This document shows, in pieces, positions 1-9,092 of a stretch of DNA of 53,089 nucleotides (positions within the stretch are counted from its first letter, which is position 1; every line of letters starts with the position of its first letter). Below the pieces are notes generated by a model. That model made no database searches, had not been told where the DNA came from, and saw only the letters and a list, made by a program, of their open reading frames with translations. The translations under genes and the position numbers were made by a program. The stretch comes from Mycoplasma sp. ATU-Cv-703 (GTDB taxonomy: Bacteria > Bacillota_I > Bacilli_A > Mycoplasmatales > Metamycoplasmataceae): positions 206,620 to 259,708 of the forward strand of contig RYZV01000001.1 of NCBI GenBank assembly GCA_004011965.1, given 5' to 3'.

Positions 1-303
1 GCTAGTCTTAGCAAAAACCCAAGGGCTGCTAAAGTCTTCGTGCCAAATTCAAAATTGCGTCTGTTGGTGACTTTCAATTAAACGCTTTTCAATTTGCTTA
101 AGGCTGACGCGCGTAACCGGGTCTAAAAAATTACCTTCCGCTTTTGCCTCGGAGGCCAAAGCAAGTTTCTCAGACTCACCTTTAGAGTTAGTCACCCAAG
201 TCGCCGTTAAAGCAGCGGTTCCCAAAAAAGTCGCGGTCAAAGGAAACTTTCACCAAAAAGTTTTCTGTCTCAACTTAATTCAGTTTCAAACTTTTTTCAT
301 CAT
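1..303 (-). CDS. Unknown membrane-anchored protein, partial (C-terminus outside window)
   Basis: Reading frame on the minus strand that starts at tandem ATG codons (301-303 and 298-300) and runs off the left edge, using four in-frame TGA codons as Trp. The N-terminus is basic (MMKKVWNW...) followed by a hydrophobic stretch around residues 20-38 (FPLTATFLGTAALTATWV), which suggests a signal anchor or uncleaved signal peptide, then a charged region. I do not recognise the family and only about 100 residues are visible. No clear Shine-Dalgarno precedes the start. It lies downstream of the rpsO terminator, so it is probably transcribed separately. Confidence 0.5.
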
Positions 304-382
304 ACTTTTTTTAATAAAAACATTGTACTACAATTTATTAAAAAAAATACTAAATATCCGAAAAACTGCCGAGTCTTTCTGA

Positions 383-411
383 ACAAAAAAACTGCTAATC
401 ACTAATTAGCA
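383..411 (-). terminator. Rho-independent terminator of rpsO
   Basis: Seven-base stem TGCTAAT/ATTAGCA with a 5-nt loop, followed on the minus strand by seven T. It sits 40 nt after the rpsO stop codon and ends the ribF-rpsO region. Confidence 0.7.
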
Positions 412-450
412 TAAGAAGATTAAGTTGGTTAGAAAGAAGGATGTCCGTTT

Positions 451-717
451 CTATTTACGGAGCGAAAGTTGTTTGATAGTTGACTGGTAAAGATTTAAAT
501 CGGTCCTTTTCAAGTAAGCAAGCATTTTTTTGCGTTGTTCAATCTTAGCTAAAAAACCGCGTTTAGAGTGAATGTCTTTCGGATTAGTTTTGAAATGCTC
601 TTTTAAAGATTCGATTTGACTAGTTAAAAGCGCAATTTGAACAGCGGGCGCACCGGTGTTATCAGCACGCTGACCAAACTTTTTAACTAAGTCTGCTTTT
701 GCTACTTTCGTGACCAT
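451..717 (-). CDS. rpsO: 30S ribosomal protein S15
   Basis: 88-residue protein of normal S15 length. It shows the family pattern: an N-terminal helix (MVTKVAKADLVKKF), the G..Q.DTG-like segment (GQRADNTGAPAVQIALLT), and the conserved IHSKRGFLAKIEQRKKML core that binds 16S rRNA helices 20-22. I start at ATG 715-717, preceded by GAGGT; an upstream in-frame TTG adds six residues but is unlikely. A TATAAT at 753-758 gives rpsO its own promoter, although ribF lies just upstream in the same direction, the order seen in Firmicutes (ribF-rpsO). Confidence 0.97.
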   Translation of the reverse strand: MVTKVAKADLVKKFGQRADNTGAPAVQIALLTSQIESLKEHFKTNPKDIHSKRGFLAKIEQRKKMLAYLKRTDLNLYQSTIKQLSLRK

Positions 718-752
718 AAAATTTTTACCTCGCAAACTTTCTTATGAGCAAA

Positions 753-758
753 ATTATA
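753..758 (-). promoter_or_regulatory. -10 element of rpsO promoter
   Basis: TATAAT on the minus strand about 35 nt before the rpsO ATG, leaving room for a short leader with a GAGGT ribosome binding site. Confidence 0.5.
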
Positions 759-769
759 CAGAACCGGAT

Positions 770-1594
770 TTATTTTCTTAAATATTCCTCAATTTTCTCA
801 CGCGCTTGAACAAAGTCTGATTTTTTAACAACTTGATCGTTTTCGTTATTAAAAAACCTTAGACTAGCCAAAATTTCCGCTCTGCAAGTTTGCCTGCCTA
901 ACTCAAACTGGTAATCGGGCACAACCAGCTGACAATCTTGGTCCGTGATTCGACAAAACCCTCAGTAACGAATCGCATTAATAAAAACTCAAACCGCGTA
1001 AATTCCCGGCAAAGGTTTAACGATGGGCGGATAGTCAAAACGTCCTTTTTGATCAACTTGAACTTGAAAAGTGAACGGAAAAAGTGCCCGCTCATTAACT
1101 AAAGCGACTTCACCCAGGGTAATTAACTGTTTAAGTTCCCGCGTTGAAAGTTTGACCGACTGACTTTTGAGATGTTTGATAACTAACGTGGATGGGAATC
1201 ACTTCTTTAAGTCTTCAACACTAGCTTGACGATTTTGACCAAAACGAAACTTTTCGCCCACAACTAACGTCTGGGCGTTTGTCAAATGAACGATTTGCTT
1301 AACAAAACTAACTCCGTCTAAATCTTTAACTTGGGCAAAATCAACTAGGTAAGCAAATTTAAATCCGAGCGCAGCTAATTGCTGCAATCGAACCGCTAAC
1401 TGGTTATAAGACCGGTCGTGACTCTTGCTGGGAATTTGACTAGGATCGCTAAAAAGCAAGACGCCGAGCGGTTTTTTTAACTTGCGAGCTTTTTCAAAAA
1501 GAAGGGCGTGTCCGCGGTGCAAAGACTCAAAAGCACCCAACACTAAAACCGTTTGGTTTGGCTTGACTTGGCCGGGGTAGCGGTAAACGTCCAT
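770..1594 (-). CDS. ribF: Bifunctional riboflavin kinase / FAD synthetase (RibF-like)
   Basis: 274 residues when three TGA codons are read as Trp. The FMN adenylyltransferase (FAD synthetase) half is clear: the HxGH nucleotidyl-transferase motif in GAFESLHRGH (about residues 21-30), GEKFRFGQNR, and LSTRELKQLI in place of the usual SSTRIR. The C-terminal flavokinase half is weak: it keeps PLPGIYAVWVF but has FPFTFQV where the family has a PTAN motif, so kinase activity is doubtful. Start chosen at ATG 1592-1594; an in-frame TTG at 1621 is possible. It would make FMN/FAD from riboflavin. Neighbours are a tRNA cluster upstream and rpsO downstream. Confidence 0.85.
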
Positions 1595-1628
1595 GGTTAA
1601 ACTTGTTTGATGGTCACTCAAGGTGGTA

Positions 1629-1713
1629 TGGTGCGCAAGAAGGGAGTTGAACCCTTACTCCGTTAGGAACTAGTGCCTAAAACTAGCGTGTCTGCCAATT
1701 CCACCACTTGCGC
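1629..1713 (-). tRNA. tRNA-Leu(UAG)
   Basis: Cloverleaf with acceptor GCGCAAG/CTTGCGC, long variable region, anticodon loop UUUAGGC (UAG) and encoded CCA at 1629-1631. First of six tRNAs on this strand. Confidence 0.9.
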
Positions 1714-1714
1714 T

Positions 1715-1789
1715 TGGTGCGCCCTAAAAGATTCGAACTTTTAACCAAAAGCTTAAAAGACTTCTGCTCTACCATTGAGCTAAGGGCGC
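1715..1789 (-). tRNA. tRNA-Lys(UUU)
   Basis: Acceptor GCGCCCU/AGGGCGC, anticodon loop CUUUUAA (UUU), T-loop UUCGAAU, encoded CCA at 1715-1717. Separated from tRNA-Leu by one base. Confidence 0.9.
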
Positions 1790-1865
1790 TGGTGCTGGTT
1801 ATAGGACTTGAACCTACAACCTACGGTTTACAAGACCGTTGCTCTCCCAATTGAGCTAAACCAGC
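1790..1865 (-). tRNA. tRNA-Thr(UGU)
   Basis: Acceptor GCUGGUU/AACCAGC, anticodon stem ACGGU/ACCGU with loop CUUGUAA (UGU), encoded CCA. It abuts tRNA-Lys. Confidence 0.9.
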
Positions 1866-1868
1866 CAA

Positions 1869-1944
1869 TGGTGCAAGATGAGGGGCTCGAACCCCCGACC
1901 CTCTCCTTGTAAGGGAGATGCTCTCCCAGCTGAGCTAATCTTGC
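1869..1944 (-). tRNA. tRNA-Val(UAC)
   Basis: Acceptor GCAAGAU/AUCUUGC, anticodon loop CUUACAA (UAC), T-arm GGGGG UUCGAGC, encoded CCA at 1869-1871. Confidence 0.9.
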
Positions 1945-1948
1945 GTAT

Positions 1949-2024
1949 TGGTGACCCATGCGGGAGTCGAACCCGCTCGTGTATGGATGAAAACCATATG
2001 TGTTAACCGTTTCACCAATGGGCC
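1949..2024 (-). tRNA. tRNA-Glu(UUC)
   Basis: Acceptor GGCCCAU/AUGGGUC (one G-U pair), anticodon stem UAUGG/CCAUA with loop UUUUCAU (UUC), encoded CCA at 1949-1951. Confidence 0.9.
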
Positions 2025-2025
2025 T

Positions 2026-2100
2026 TGGCGCCGAATACAAGATTTGAACTTGTGACCAACTGGTTAACAGCCAGCTGCTCTACCACTGAGCTAATTCGGC
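2026..2100 (-). tRNA. tRNA-Asn(GUU)
   Basis: Acceptor GCCGAAU/AUUCGGC, G discriminator, anticodon loop CUGUUAA (GUU), encoded CCA at 2026-2028. Promoter-proximal member of the cluster. Confidence 0.9.
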
Positions 2101-2142
2101 CAGCGTAAGAATGCCCACCCATTATACAAAAATTTAATTCGG

Positions 2143-3726
2143 CTAACCGATATTTACGTCCTCTTCAACGTAAGAATAATGCTTGGCTGTGCTGTTGCGA
2201 CGACCCCACAACAAAATCGTGGAAGAAACGCCTAACTGACCAATGAACATGATGAGAATCATTGAAGACTTAGTTGAGGCTGACAGTCCGCTCGTTAAGC
2301 CGGTGGAGAGTCCAGTTGTTCCAAAAGCCGAGGAAACTTCAAACAAGAGTTCTAGGAAGGTAAATTTATCGTCGCGACGGGCTAGCACGCTGCCCGCGTC
2401 AATGGGCGTGTATTTTTGGTCGTTAAGTAGACCGCCGTAATCGTTAAACGAGGTGTTGCCGATCGCGTTAACTAAAAAAACCAGGGCAATTGAAGTCGCA
2501 AAAACTACGTAAGCACGCTCGACTGTTTGACCCGGAATTACCCGTCGGAAAACACGCACTTGCTCACGACCGCGAATTCGGTTTCAAATCCCCATGATAA
2601 TAATTGCCAAGGTGGTAGTTCGAATCCCTCCAGCCGTTGAAGAAGGAGCCGATCCGATGAACATGAGAATGATGTAGACAAACAAAGAGTAGCGTGACAA
2701 ATCGTACATACTAATTGTCGAAAAACCGGCGTTTCGGGTTGACATTGTGTTAAAAATCAGCGCCATTACCCGGTCTCCCGCGTTACCAAAGACAGCGTCG
2801 GAAGACTTTCAAAACGAACGCTCGTTTTTAATTGTCATCTCAAAAACAACTACAAGAGCGATACCGACCAGTGCAACGATTACGTAAGTCACCATCGATA
2901 ACTTACTGAAAAGCGACCAGCGGAAAGGTTGCTTAGTAAATTTTGATTTGAAGTAGAGGTAACAGTCGTAAATGACTGGGTAGCCGATTCCGCCAATGAT
3001 AAAAAGCAACATGAACATTAACTGCAAACCAAACTGGAAGTAGTAAGGCGCTAAAGACTGGGGCCCCACGATGTCAAAGCCGGAGTTATTGAGCGCAGAA
3101 ATGGTGTGAAAAACGCCAAAACGAAATGCATCCGACCAACTACCATAGGGTGAAATTCCGAGCTTACCCTCGTTGCTTAACCCCGGTTTAGAGGGGTCCA
3201 TGTCAACGGGAACAAAGTAGAAGTAAAGCGTTAAAATGAACGAGAAAACGAGAATGAAACAGAAAAGAATCGTCACCGAAATTTTGATAATTCGCGGCGA
3301 ACCACCGACTTTGTTGCTACCCCGCTCGGTGGAAAGTGTCATGTTAGTGTTATAAGAAATTGGACGTCTGAGCAAAATGTTAAAGAAGTAAACTTTGAGC
3401 GAGAAAAGCCCGATTCCGCCCGTCAAAATCAAGACGGCAATTACCGCTTGACCAAAGTAACTCCAAGTGCTGTAAGTAGGGACTGTCACTAAACCTGTGT
3501 CCGAGAAAGCCGAAGCAGCCACAAAAAGCGCGTCTAAGAAAGTCACCTCCACTTTCTCTTGCTGGGAAATTGGCATGTAAAGAATCAATGCGCCGATCAA
3601 CGTAGTTAAAAGGTAAAAAATTAGAATGTGTTTAAAAACCGACAAAGTTCGAAAGCGGTAAATGCGGCGCGCAATCCGGTCTTTGAACGTAATTGGTTGA
3701 CCCTTTTGATCGGGGATTTTTTTCAT
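2143..3726 (-). CDS. ktrB: KtrB/TrkH-family potassium channel subunit
   Basis: 527-residue integral membrane protein of the KtrB/TrkH superfamily (K+ uptake, partner of KtrA). Four pore-loop segments with the selectivity-filter glycine are visible in order: SAFSDTGLVT, SALNNSGFDI, STRNAGFSTI and SAFGTTGLST, each flanked by hydrophobic helices. Two TGA codons are read as Trp, near 2806 and 2581. Start at ATG 3724-3726 (MKKIPDQKG); the only upstream in-frame option is a TTG. The gene is divergent from ktrA, with TATAAT at 3734-3739 only about 7 nt from the ATG, so the mRNA is probably leaderless. The tRNA cluster follows downstream. Confidence 0.93.
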
Positions 3727-3733
3727 AACCAAA

Positions 3734-3762
3734 ATTATACTTCAAGACTTACGCAGTATAAT
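3734..3762. promoter_or_regulatory. Divergent ktrB/ktrA promoters
   Basis: Two TATAAT hexamers: 3734-3739 on the minus strand, 7 nt before the ktrB ATG, and 3757-3762 on the plus strand, 26 nt before the ktrA ATG. ktrA also has GGGAGGT at 3778-3784 as ribosome binding site, while ktrB has none. Confidence 0.6.
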
Positions 3763-3788
3763 TATGGGAGTTTTCCCGGGAGGTAGCA

Positions 3789-4517
3789 ATGAGCAAAAAT
3801 GTCAACGATATTTGTGTAATTGGCATCGGCCGGTTTGGTCTAACGGTCGTCAAGCAACTAATTGAACTGCGCAAATACGTTTTAGCGATTGACCGCAACA
3901 AAGAAAATCTCAAAGAAGTTTCTCGTAACACCAACACGGTTGTGGTTGACGGAACTGACATTGAAGGTCTCAGAGCGGTCGGAATTAACCTTTTTGAAAC
4001 GGTCATCGTCGCCACGAGCGACAACATTGAAATCGTCGCTTCCTTAATTGAATTGGGAGCCAAAAACATCATTGCTAAAGCAAAAAGCGCGACCCACGAA
4101 CGGGTGCTCAAACACATTGGCGTTGACATTATTATTCGTCCCGAGTACGAAGCAGGGATTCGAGCCGCTTTAATCGCAACTAGCACCAACTTCATTAAGT
4201 ACTCTAAGTCACTCCAAGAAATTGGCGACGGTTACGCGATTGGTTCAACTGCGCTCAGAAACCGCGACTGAATTAACCGTCCGCTCAAAAACCTTAAGTT
4301 CAACAAACTAGGCGTTTCGGTCGTGTCAATCAAACGCGGTCCTAAAGTCCACTTGCCCTCGGGTAATGTGACACTAGGGGCTGATGACCTAATTACGGTG
4401 GTTGGCAAAATTTCTAACATCGTTAACGCCTTTGGCGAACTTAACGCCGAGCATGACCCGAGTCCGAGCGCAGCTTTACCAAGCAGTCGTATTCCGGACG
4501 TCAAAATTAAAGTTTAA
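3789..4517 (+). CDS. ktrA: KtrA/TrkA-type potassium uptake regulatory subunit
   Basis: 242 residues. An N-terminal RCK (Rossmann) domain has the nucleotide motif GIGRFG at about residues 12-17 and an acidic end of beta-2 (AIDRN); a C-terminal RCK_C domain follows (GVSVVSIKRG...LGADDLITVVG). One TGA is read as Trp at 4269. This cytosolic octameric ring gates KtrB in response to ATP/ADP or c-di-AMP in related bacteria. Strong Shine-Dalgarno upstream. It is convergent with the mini-Smr gene, 4 nt apart. Confidence 0.93.
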
Positions 4518-4521
4518 CCAC

Positions 4522-4749
4522 TTAGCGAGTGACGATGATCGCGCCGAAATTACCAGTTTCAAACTTTCATTCGTAACCCTCTTTTTCTAAGTAATCAATC
4601 ACAACTTGGCGCACAATTTGTCCTTGTCCGACTATTAACTTAATTTGTTGGTAGTGCTGGTTGTTATCTAATTCAAGCAGCGCCAAAGTAATTTTGCTAG
4701 CGGCTTGGTTAACATCTAGTCCGTGAAAATCGTAAGTTTTTAAAATCAT
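4522..4749 (-). CDS. Stand-alone small Smr-domain protein
   Basis: 75 residues, made of little more than one Smr domain (the C-terminal nuclease-like domain of MutS2). The DFHGL motif at about residues 7-11 corresponds to the family DLHG motif, VGQGQ to the HGKG loop, and the C-terminus FGAIIVTR to the GATVV strand. In IVGQGQ the usual HGxG histidine is replaced by Val, so nuclease activity is uncertain. One TGA is read as Trp near the end. GAGGT precedes the ATG. It lies downstream of the OmpR-like gene and may be co-transcribed with it. Confidence 0.7.
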
Positions 4750-4786
4750 GGGTTTACCTCGTTAAGTTTGTTTAGGTCCAATAAAA

Positions 4787-5473
4787 TTACTCAAATTTAA
4801 TCGCTCGTTCGCGGTCGGTGTGAAAGTAGGACGAACCGATTTTCTTACGCAGTTTGAAAATAATTTGGTCAACCACTCGGGTCGTGTCGCCACCCCGGAC
4901 ATATTTTCAAACTTGGTTAAAAATTTCGCTTTTACTAACGTGTTGACGCCGGCGTTCTAAAAGAAGTTTTAAAACTAAAAACTCTTTGCGAGTTAAAGAG
5001 ATTTCGTTGCCGTTGAGGGAAACATAACTGTCAATAAAATCGGCGATAATACCCCGGTAAATAACAGTTGTGGGTTTGGAGTAAATTTCCCAGTAACGCC
5101 GCAGCAAAGCGATCGTTTTCCACTTGACTTGCTCAAAACCATGGCTAAGGTGAATAATGTCATCGGCCAGCAGTTTAAACACCTGGGTGTCTTGGTGGTC
5201 GGGAGCATCTTTAAGAACTACGTAACTAAAAGACTGGTTGACCTTTTTAAAAGCGTCTTTGTAGTTTAATTCAAACCCGCTGATAGCTCCGCCATCTAAA
5301 AACAAAAAATCAACGTGCTGGTTTAAGTAAGAGGCTAGTTGATCCGGGCGATCCACCGTGTGATCCACGTTGAAATACTTTTCCCAAGCGTTGGCAACTT
5401 GGTGCCAATCTTTAGTTAGTTCGCTCCGAATTAATGAAACGATTTTAAGTTTGGAAAGACTAGCGCTTGACAT
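4787..5473 (-). CDS. Orphan OmpR/PhoB-like response regulator with degenerate receiver
   Basis: 228 residues. The C-terminal third is a winged helix of the OmpR/PhoB type (SLTRKEFLVLKLLLERR...VSKSEIFNQVW...VVDQIIFKLRKKIG). The N-terminal part resembles a receiver: VDFLFLDGG could hold the phospho-acceptor Asp and LLADDIIHLSHGF aligns with the usual GADDYxxKPF, but the invariant Lys is replaced. This suggests a pseudo-receiver that is not controlled by phosphorylation. No histidine kinase is in the window. It starts 3 nt after the smc stop codon, so it is probably the last or penultimate gene of the asp23-fakA-plsX-rnc-smc operon. One TGA is read as Trp. Confidence 0.75.
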
Positions 5474-5476
5474 CGC

Positions 5477-8422
5477 TTACCCATTATAAGCAACTTGCTC
5501 CTCTTTATCAACTAAATTGGCCGCCTGAGCCAAAGCAACCGAGAAGAAACTAGTCACGCCGCGCTTTTGCATAGTGGCTCCAAAAAGTTTGTCCACTTTA
5601 GCCATCGTGCCAACTCGGTGAGTAACGACGATAAACTGGGTCTTATCTTTGAGTTCTTGGAGATAATCGGCAAAACGGAGCACGTTAGCTTCGTCTAGGG
5701 CTGCTTCAACTTCGTCTAAAATGCAGAGCGGTAGCGGCTGAGCTTTTAAAATCGCAAACAGAAGCGAAATGGCGATCAACGCTTTTTCTCCGCCGGAAAA
5801 TAAATTCAAGTTGCGAATTGTTTTGCCTGGCGGTTGGGCGATCACTTCAATGCCTGTCTCAAGCAAATTACTCGGATCGCTGTACTTAACTTGGGCGTGC
5901 CCGCCGCCGAACATAATTTTAAAAATTCCGTCCATTTCGCGGTTGACGGCGCTGACTGTTTCATCAAGGCGAGTAATAATCACTTGATCCATCTGGCTAA
6001 TCGCATTCATGATTAACTCTTGGGCCGAACTGAGCTCTTCCTCGTTTTGCTTAATTTTTTCAAACCGGCCGTTAATTTCTTCGTAATCAGCGATCGCATC
6101 TAAGTTAACTGGGCCAAGTTCTTTCAGTTGACCTTTGATTTCTTTGACGATTTCACGCGCTTTTTCGGGCTCAATCGTCAATTTTTCAACTTCTAAAGCG
6201 GCTTCAAAAGTCATTTCGTATTCCTCGGCTAAACGTTGGCGAGCGTTTTCCAAAATGAACTCGGCTTGGTTTTTGGCATTAAGTTGTTGACTGGACTTAT
6301 CCAGCAGTTCGCGCAACTCGCGTTCCAGGTCGTTTTTAGTGGTAGTTAAGCGACCTAGTTCGTGGTTTAAAGCAATTGCGGTTTCGCGCTTAGCCTTGAT
6401 AAGCGCTAGCAAAGAAGCGCGCTGAGACTCAAGTTGAATTAGGTCTTCTTCAATTTGACCGCTTCCCTCTTTGGCGACAAACTGCCGACTAGTCAATGTT
6501 TCGTACTGGGTTTTGAGTAAGTTGTACTGCGACTGTTGGATCGAAATTTTTTCGCCTAATTTAGCCAGTTCTAAGTGGTTAGAAGCAATTAAACTTTGTT
6601 CCTCCTGCTGACGGTCTTGCAAAAGACTAATTTCGCTTCTTAACTTGTTAATGTCTTTTTCAAGCGAAGGCACTTGACTCTCAAAGTGGTCAATTTGTTG
6701 GTCTAGACCTAACAGGTTTAAAGAGCGCTCTTGGTGACCGCCGGTCATCGATCCGCCCGGGCGAATGATGTTACCATCAAGCGTTACAATCGGGTAAGTT
6801 TGGAAAAGGCGGTAAAGCTCGCTGGCACTTTCGATCGTGTCAGCCACCAAAATGTGACCGAGTAAATACTCAACTAAATTAGCGTACTTGGGGTCAGCCT
6901 GGACGAGCGAACTTCCCAGCGCCACAAAACCAGCTTGTTGACTAGCGATTTGCTGGTGTTCGGATCGAATGCTCTTAGGTTTAATCACTTTGAGCGGCAC
7001 AAACGAAGCTCGACCCGCTCGGTTTTCCTTGAGAAAATTAATCGCTTTAATTGCGTCTTGCGAATCGTCCACAACTAGGTGTTGGAGTGCGTTTTGCAAA
7101 ACTGTTTCAATCGCAGTGCGGTGTTCGGGTAAAACATCGATCAAGTCGCAAACCATTCCGTGAAGTCCGCTAAAAATTTGACGGTTTTGAAGAATTGTTT
7201 TAACCCCTTTAAAAAGGTTAGACTTGTGATCGCGCTGGTCTTTTAAAATCGCCACTTTTGACTTTAAAGTTAAAAGTTCGGTTTGATTTTGGTCAACTTG
7301 CACTTGGTTGGCGTAAACATCGGCTTGAATTTCGCGAATAATTCGGCGACGATCTTCAACCGTTTCCCGGTGTTTAGCTTCCAAACGCTGGAAATTTTGG
7401 ATCGTCTGAGCGATTTGGTTAAGTTCTTCGTCCAGGGCGCTAATTTGTTCTTCCCGGGGCGCCTCAATTTGGCCGCCGATCATTAGTTGCCGACGTTGAC
7501 TAGCGAGCGAATCGCGAACTGTCACTTTCTCAAGTTTTTCTAGAAGAGCTTGGTTTTCGGTTTCAAGCGCATGAATTTCGTTGTCTAGTTCCAACTTACG
7601 TTGGGTTTTGTAACTTAAGTCTTCTTCGCTCACTTGCAGACGAGTTTGTAAGTCAGAGCGACTTGTTTCAACGCCGCTTAAGTGGGCATTCAGCTCAATT
7701 AACTTACTTTGGTAAAAAGCGATGTCCTGGGCTAAAAGAGCAATTTCAACGGACTTTAACTCTTGGCGTTTAGCAAGGTAAAGACGAGCTTTTTCCGCTT
7801 GGCGTTTGAGGGGCCTTAGTTGCCGCTCTAACTCCTGAGCTACCGCGCGAACTTTGTCGAGCGCTTCGGTGGTTTTCTCCAGTTTACGTAAAGCTTCTAA
7901 TTTGCGGGCTTTGTACTTAGCAATTCCAGCCGCTTGCTCAAAGAAAAGTCGCCTTTTCTCGTTGCTAGCTTGGGCAATATCTTGAACCGTTCCCTGGGAA
8001 ATAATCGCCAAGGAAGATTTAGCCATCCCTGATTCAAGCGCTATTTCGCGAATGTCGCGTAAACGAGCGCTTTCTCCGTTAATAAAATACTCGCTCGTTT
8101 GTCCCCGCTTGAGCGAACGGGTAATCGTAAACTGCTCGTGGGGAATTGAGACACGTTTTTCGCGGTTATCAAAAGTGAGCGAAACGTAAGCTTTGTCAAG
8201 CGCGGGCACAGTTTTGGAACCGGAAAAAATCACATCCTCCATTGAATCGCCGCGCAGCGATTTAGCCGACATTTCGCCGAGCACCCATTTGATCGCGTCA
8301 TTAATGTTGGATTTACCCGACCCGTTGGGTCCGACCACTCCGACCACTCCGCCGTCAAAAGTCAAAACAACTTTATCGGCAAACGACTTAAAACCTTGCG
8401 TTTCAACTTTGATTAATCGCAC
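5477..8422 (-). CDS. smc: Chromosome partition protein SMC
   Basis: 981 residues, the expected architecture for a slightly short SMC. The N-terminal ATPase half has Walker A GPNGSGKSN (about residues 32-40) and the Q-loop region. Long coiled-coil arms flank a hinge in the middle with the GGS(M)TGG signature (PGGSMTGG). The C-terminal head has the signature motif LFSGGEKAL and Walker B LPLCILDEVEAALDE. It compacts and segregates the chromosome. Start GTG at 8420-8422, one base after the rnc stop codon. No TGA occurs inside this long gene. Confidence 0.97.
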   Translation of the reverse strand: MRLIKVETQGFKSFADKVVLTFDGGVVGVVGPNGSGKSNINDAIKWVLGEMSAKSLRGDSMEDVIFSGSKTVPALDKAYVSLTFDNREKRVSIPHEQFTITRSLKRGQTSEYFINGESARLRDIREIALESGMAKSSLAIISQGTVQDIAQASNEKRRLFFEQAAGIAKYKARKLEALRKLEKTTEALDKVRAVAQELERQLRPLKRQAEKARLYLAKRQELKSVEIALLAQDIAFYQSKLIELNAHLSGVETSRSDLQTRLQVSEEDLSYKTQRKLELDNEIHALETENQALLEKLEKVTVRDSLASQRRQLMIGGQIEAPREEQISALDEELNQIAQTIQNFQRLEAKHRETVEDRRRIIREIQADVYANQVQVDQNQTELLTLKSKVAILKDQRDHKSNLFKGVKTILQNRQIFSGLHGMVCDLIDVLPEHRTAIETVLQNALQHLVVDDSQDAIKAINFLKENRAGRASFVPLKVIKPKSIRSEHQQIASQQAGFVALGSSLVQADPKYANLVEYLLGHILVADTIESASELYRLFQTYPIVTLDGNIIRPGGSMTGGHQERSLNLLGLDQQIDHFESQVPSLEKDINKLRSEISLLQDRQQEEQSLIASNHLELAKLGEKISIQQSQYNLLKTQYETLTSRQFVAKEGSGQIEEDLIQLESQRASLLALIKAKRETAIALNHELGRLTTTKNDLERELRELLDKSSQQLNAKNQAEFILENARQRLAEEYEMTFEAALEVEKLTIEPEKAREIVKEIKGQLKELGPVNLDAIADYEEINGRFEKIKQNEEELSSAQELIMNAISQMDQVIITRLDETVSAVNREMDGIFKIMFGGGHAQVKYSDPSNLLETGIEVIAQPPGKTIRNLNLFSGGEKALIAISLLFAILKAQPLPLCILDEVEAALDEANVLRFADYLQELKDKTQFIVVTHRVGTMAKVDKLFGATMQKRGVTSFFSVALAQAANLVDKEEQVAYNG

Positions 8423-8423
8423 G

Positions 8424-9092
8424 TTAGTCCTCTGTTTCCCGGCTTAAACGTTCCAGCGCTTGGCGAGCAGCTTCGACTTCGGACTGTTGCCGAGTTTTGC
8501 CTTTGCCGCGACCGAGCACTTTGCCATCACATACAATTCTAGTGTAAAAAACTGCTTTTCGTGCCGTGGTAGCGTAATGTCAATCCCGAGCTTGTTGGCG
8601 TTGCAAAAGTTCCTGGAGCAAAGTTTTAGGGTTTTTTAATTCTTGACCTTGGAGTTCAGCAATTTGAGTGCTCAAGACCCGGTCAAGAAAGTGGTTGCTA
8701 GGCCGACTACCCTTGTCTAAGTAAAGCGCGCCGATGAAAGCTTCAAAAACATCGGAAAGAATTTTTTCGTTTTGTTGAAGGTCTTGGGCCTTAGGAGCAA
8801 AGCGAATTTGGGTTTGAAAATTAAGTTTCCGAGCTAAGGCGCCTAAGTTAGTCCAGCTGACTACCGAAGCTTTTAAAATGGACATTTTGCCTTCGCTGAG
8901 CGGCGGAGTGAGACGGAAAACGCGTCGCGCCACGTAAAGACTGATGATGGCATCGCCTAAAAATTCCAGTCGTTGGTAGTTTTGGGTTTGACCTTTTTTG
9001 TTAGTAAATGAAGGATGGGTAAAAGCTTGCTCGTAAAAAAGCATTTCCCGCGGTTTAATCCCTAACTTGCCTAAGAAATCGCGTAAATTCAT
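8424..9092 (-). CDS. rnc: Ribonuclease III
   Basis: 222 residues. The catalytic domain carries the RNase III signature NYQRLEFLGDAIISL (about residues 38-52) with the metal-binding Glu/Asp, and the second acidic cluster LSDVFEAFIGALYLD. A C-terminal double-stranded RNA binding domain follows (ending TRQQSEVEAARQALERL). It processes rRNA and other duplex RNAs; in type II CRISPR systems RNase III also cuts the crRNA:tracrRNA duplex, so it is a likely partner of the locus at the right end. The ATG overlaps the plsX stop by one base. One TGA is read as Trp at about 8580. Confidence 0.96.

Noticed and set aside
1828..2040. 70-residue frame in the tRNA cluster
   Set aside because: Lies entirely over tRNA-Thr, tRNA-Val, tRNA-Glu and part of tRNA-Asn; these structures explain the sequence.
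3749..4195. Long minus-strand frames opposite ktrA (3749-4195 and 4232-4504)
   Set aside because: Antisense shadows of the clear ktrA frame, with no promoter or ribosome binding site.
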